Part shown: positions 4,864-5,575 of the stretch, one piece after another
Numbering within the stretch: the first letter of the stretch is position 1
Layout of the letters: the number at the start of each line of letters is the position of its first letter
Origin: Kiritimatiellales bacterium
GTDB lineage: Bacteria; Verrucomicrobiota; Kiritimatiellia; Kiritimatiellales; Pontiellaceae
Length of the DNA stretch: 5,575 nucleotides
Assembly: GCA_030621805.1 (NCBI GenBank)
Contig: JAUXGY010000144.1
Coordinates: forward strand, 1-5,575
Direction: 5' to 3'
Translations under genes and position numbers: made by a program
The notes under the pieces: generated by a model
Database searches by the model: none
What the model was told of the DNA's origin: nothing
The model's input: only the letters and a program-made list of their open reading frames with translations

Positions 4864-5575
4864 CCTGTGATTTTTAGAATCCTCTTTTTGTCTCGCCGCC
4901 ACTCTCCATCCGGTTGGTCGAAAAATCGCATGGCGCGACTGACGGTGGTGTAGTGCCCCATTGAAAGCACCTGACTAATCCAAGATGCGGAAACCGGAAA
5001 ATGATAACGCAGCAAACCGGCAATCAACATCTTGCGTGGATCTGATTTCGCTAGACGGGGCAGCTCATCAAACGTGAGTTTAAAATACTCAAGACACCGA
5101 GCAAGCATGACTTGCGCCGCCACTTCTCCAAGATCCCTCTTTTGATCCGCATCGTCAACATGACGAAGCGCATTTGGATCACTCTCTTGGATGCACTCAA
5201 GCATTCGTTCGCGAAACGCCTTGCTTCCATGCACCCATCCACGCTCCATGCGTTCCCACTCCAAGGCCTCGGGACTTCTTTTCTTGTGCATAGCCACCGT
5301 CTGTTGGCGCAAGTCCATATAGGCTCCATACGCTCGCCGACCGGCAATGGAATCCTTTGCAATGCCACACGCGCTCAGCGTCTCGGAAACCCGTAGCCAC
5401 GCAGGTCGTTTTGATGGGGGCAAGAGATAGAGCGGATAGCTGCTCCACGGCCAATCCGAAAGATGCCCCGGCCCAACCAATCTCGCTTCCGCTGGATTCA
5501 AATGAATGTAGTCGCCTACGGTTCGGAAATAATGCCCATCGTCGTCATCAATAGCCATCCGTACAGATAGAACAG
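4860..5575 (-). CDS. Y1 (IS200/RAYT-like) transposase family protein, 5' end outside the window
   Basis: The frame is open to the right edge, so the ATG at 5558 is probably internal. Numbering from it, 'GHYFRTVGDYIHLNPAEARL' (8-27) and 'WPWSSYPLYL' (36-45) are the conserved end of the Y1_Tnp domain in REP-associated-type transposases. The Y of 'DYIHLNP' (Y17) is the likely catalytic tyrosine that cuts and joins single-stranded DNA. The upstream HUH metal-binding motif would lie beyond the edge. 'RPAWLRVSETL' (51-61) and a charged helical linker follow. Residues about 144-213 resemble DnaA domain IV: 'YFKLTFDEL' (158-166), 'KSDPRKMLIAGLLRYH' (171-186) and 'ISQVLSMGHYTTVSRAMRFF' (194-213), the last comparable to DnaA's GRDHTTV region. 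This is probably a sequence-specific DNA-binding helix-turn-helix. No frameshift or stop is seen. Whether it is a mobile IS or a domesticated RAYT cannot be told without its ends. Confidence 0.83.
   Translation of the reverse strand, partial: VLSVRMAIDDDDGHYFRTVGDYIHLNPAEARLVGPGHLSDWPWSSYPLYLLPPSKRPAWLRVSETLSACGIAKDSIAGRRAYGAYMDLRQQTVAMHKKRSPEALEWERMERGWVHGSKAFRERMLECIQESDPNALRHVDDADQKRDLGEVAAQVMLARCLEYFKLTFDELPRLAKSDPRKMLIAGLLRYHFPVSASWISQVLSMGHYTTVSRAMRFFDQPDGEWRRDKKRILKITG

Noticed and set aside
1..5575. CRISPR array, tRNA or rRNA genes, or a phage or defence cassette
   Set aside because: No regularly spaced direct repeats, no tRNA cloverleaf or rRNA-like sequence, and no defence-type proteins were seen. 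All sizeable stretches are explained by the six coding genes.

Overview
The window is about 55% GC by eye and densely coded, from a bacterium with a glycan-degrading, Sec-secreting lifestyle. A cytoplasmic-looking GH29 alpha-L-fucosidase next to a sodium:solute symporter, a secreted PhoD-like phosphatase of the type common in Planctomycetes/Verrucomicrobia/Kiritimatiellota, and a Y1 (IS200/RAYT-like) transposase of the 'YIHLNP' type together fit the PVC superphylum. The best guess is a Pontiella-like Kiritimatiellota. This is inferred from family recognition only, with no marker gene present.

Layout. The left block lies on the minus strand and reads right to left: an IspD-like nucleotidyltransferase (2571-1882), an 84-bp gap with a 16-bp inverted repeat, the GH29 fucosidase (1797-496), then, 18 bp on, the first 159 codons of an SSS-family sodium:solute symporter that runs off the left edge. 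The fucosidase and symporter are almost certainly cotranscribed. The IspD-like gene may be read into them or may be a separate unit.

A divergent intergenic region (2572-2707) with a perfect TATAAT for the minus-strand gene and a 13-bp palindrome separates this block from the plus-strand genes. These are a small DCC/DUF393 thiol-disulfide oxidoreductase-like protein (2708-3058) and, after a 121-bp gap rich in inverted repeats and holding a plausible promoter and leader hairpin, a secreted PhoD-like metallophosphoesterase (3180-4817).

The right end carries a convergent Y1 transposase-family gene (5575-4860, 5' end outside the window). Its C-terminal region resembles DnaA domain IV, and its stop codon overlaps a GGGGTCAG motif that may mark the element's end.

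How they work together: the fucosidase and symporter make a plausible uptake-and-hydrolysis pair for fucose-containing sugars. The phosphatase would act outside the cytoplasm. The IspD-like, DCC and transposase genes have no evident functional tie to these. I did not find a clearly novel system. The items most worth a second look are the diverged nucleotide-binding loop of the IspD-like protein, the transposase/DnaA-IV-like architecture, and the mutually exclusive hairpins ahead of the phosphatase gene. No gene-free stretch exceeds 300 bases, and I saw no tRNA, rRNA or CRISPR.
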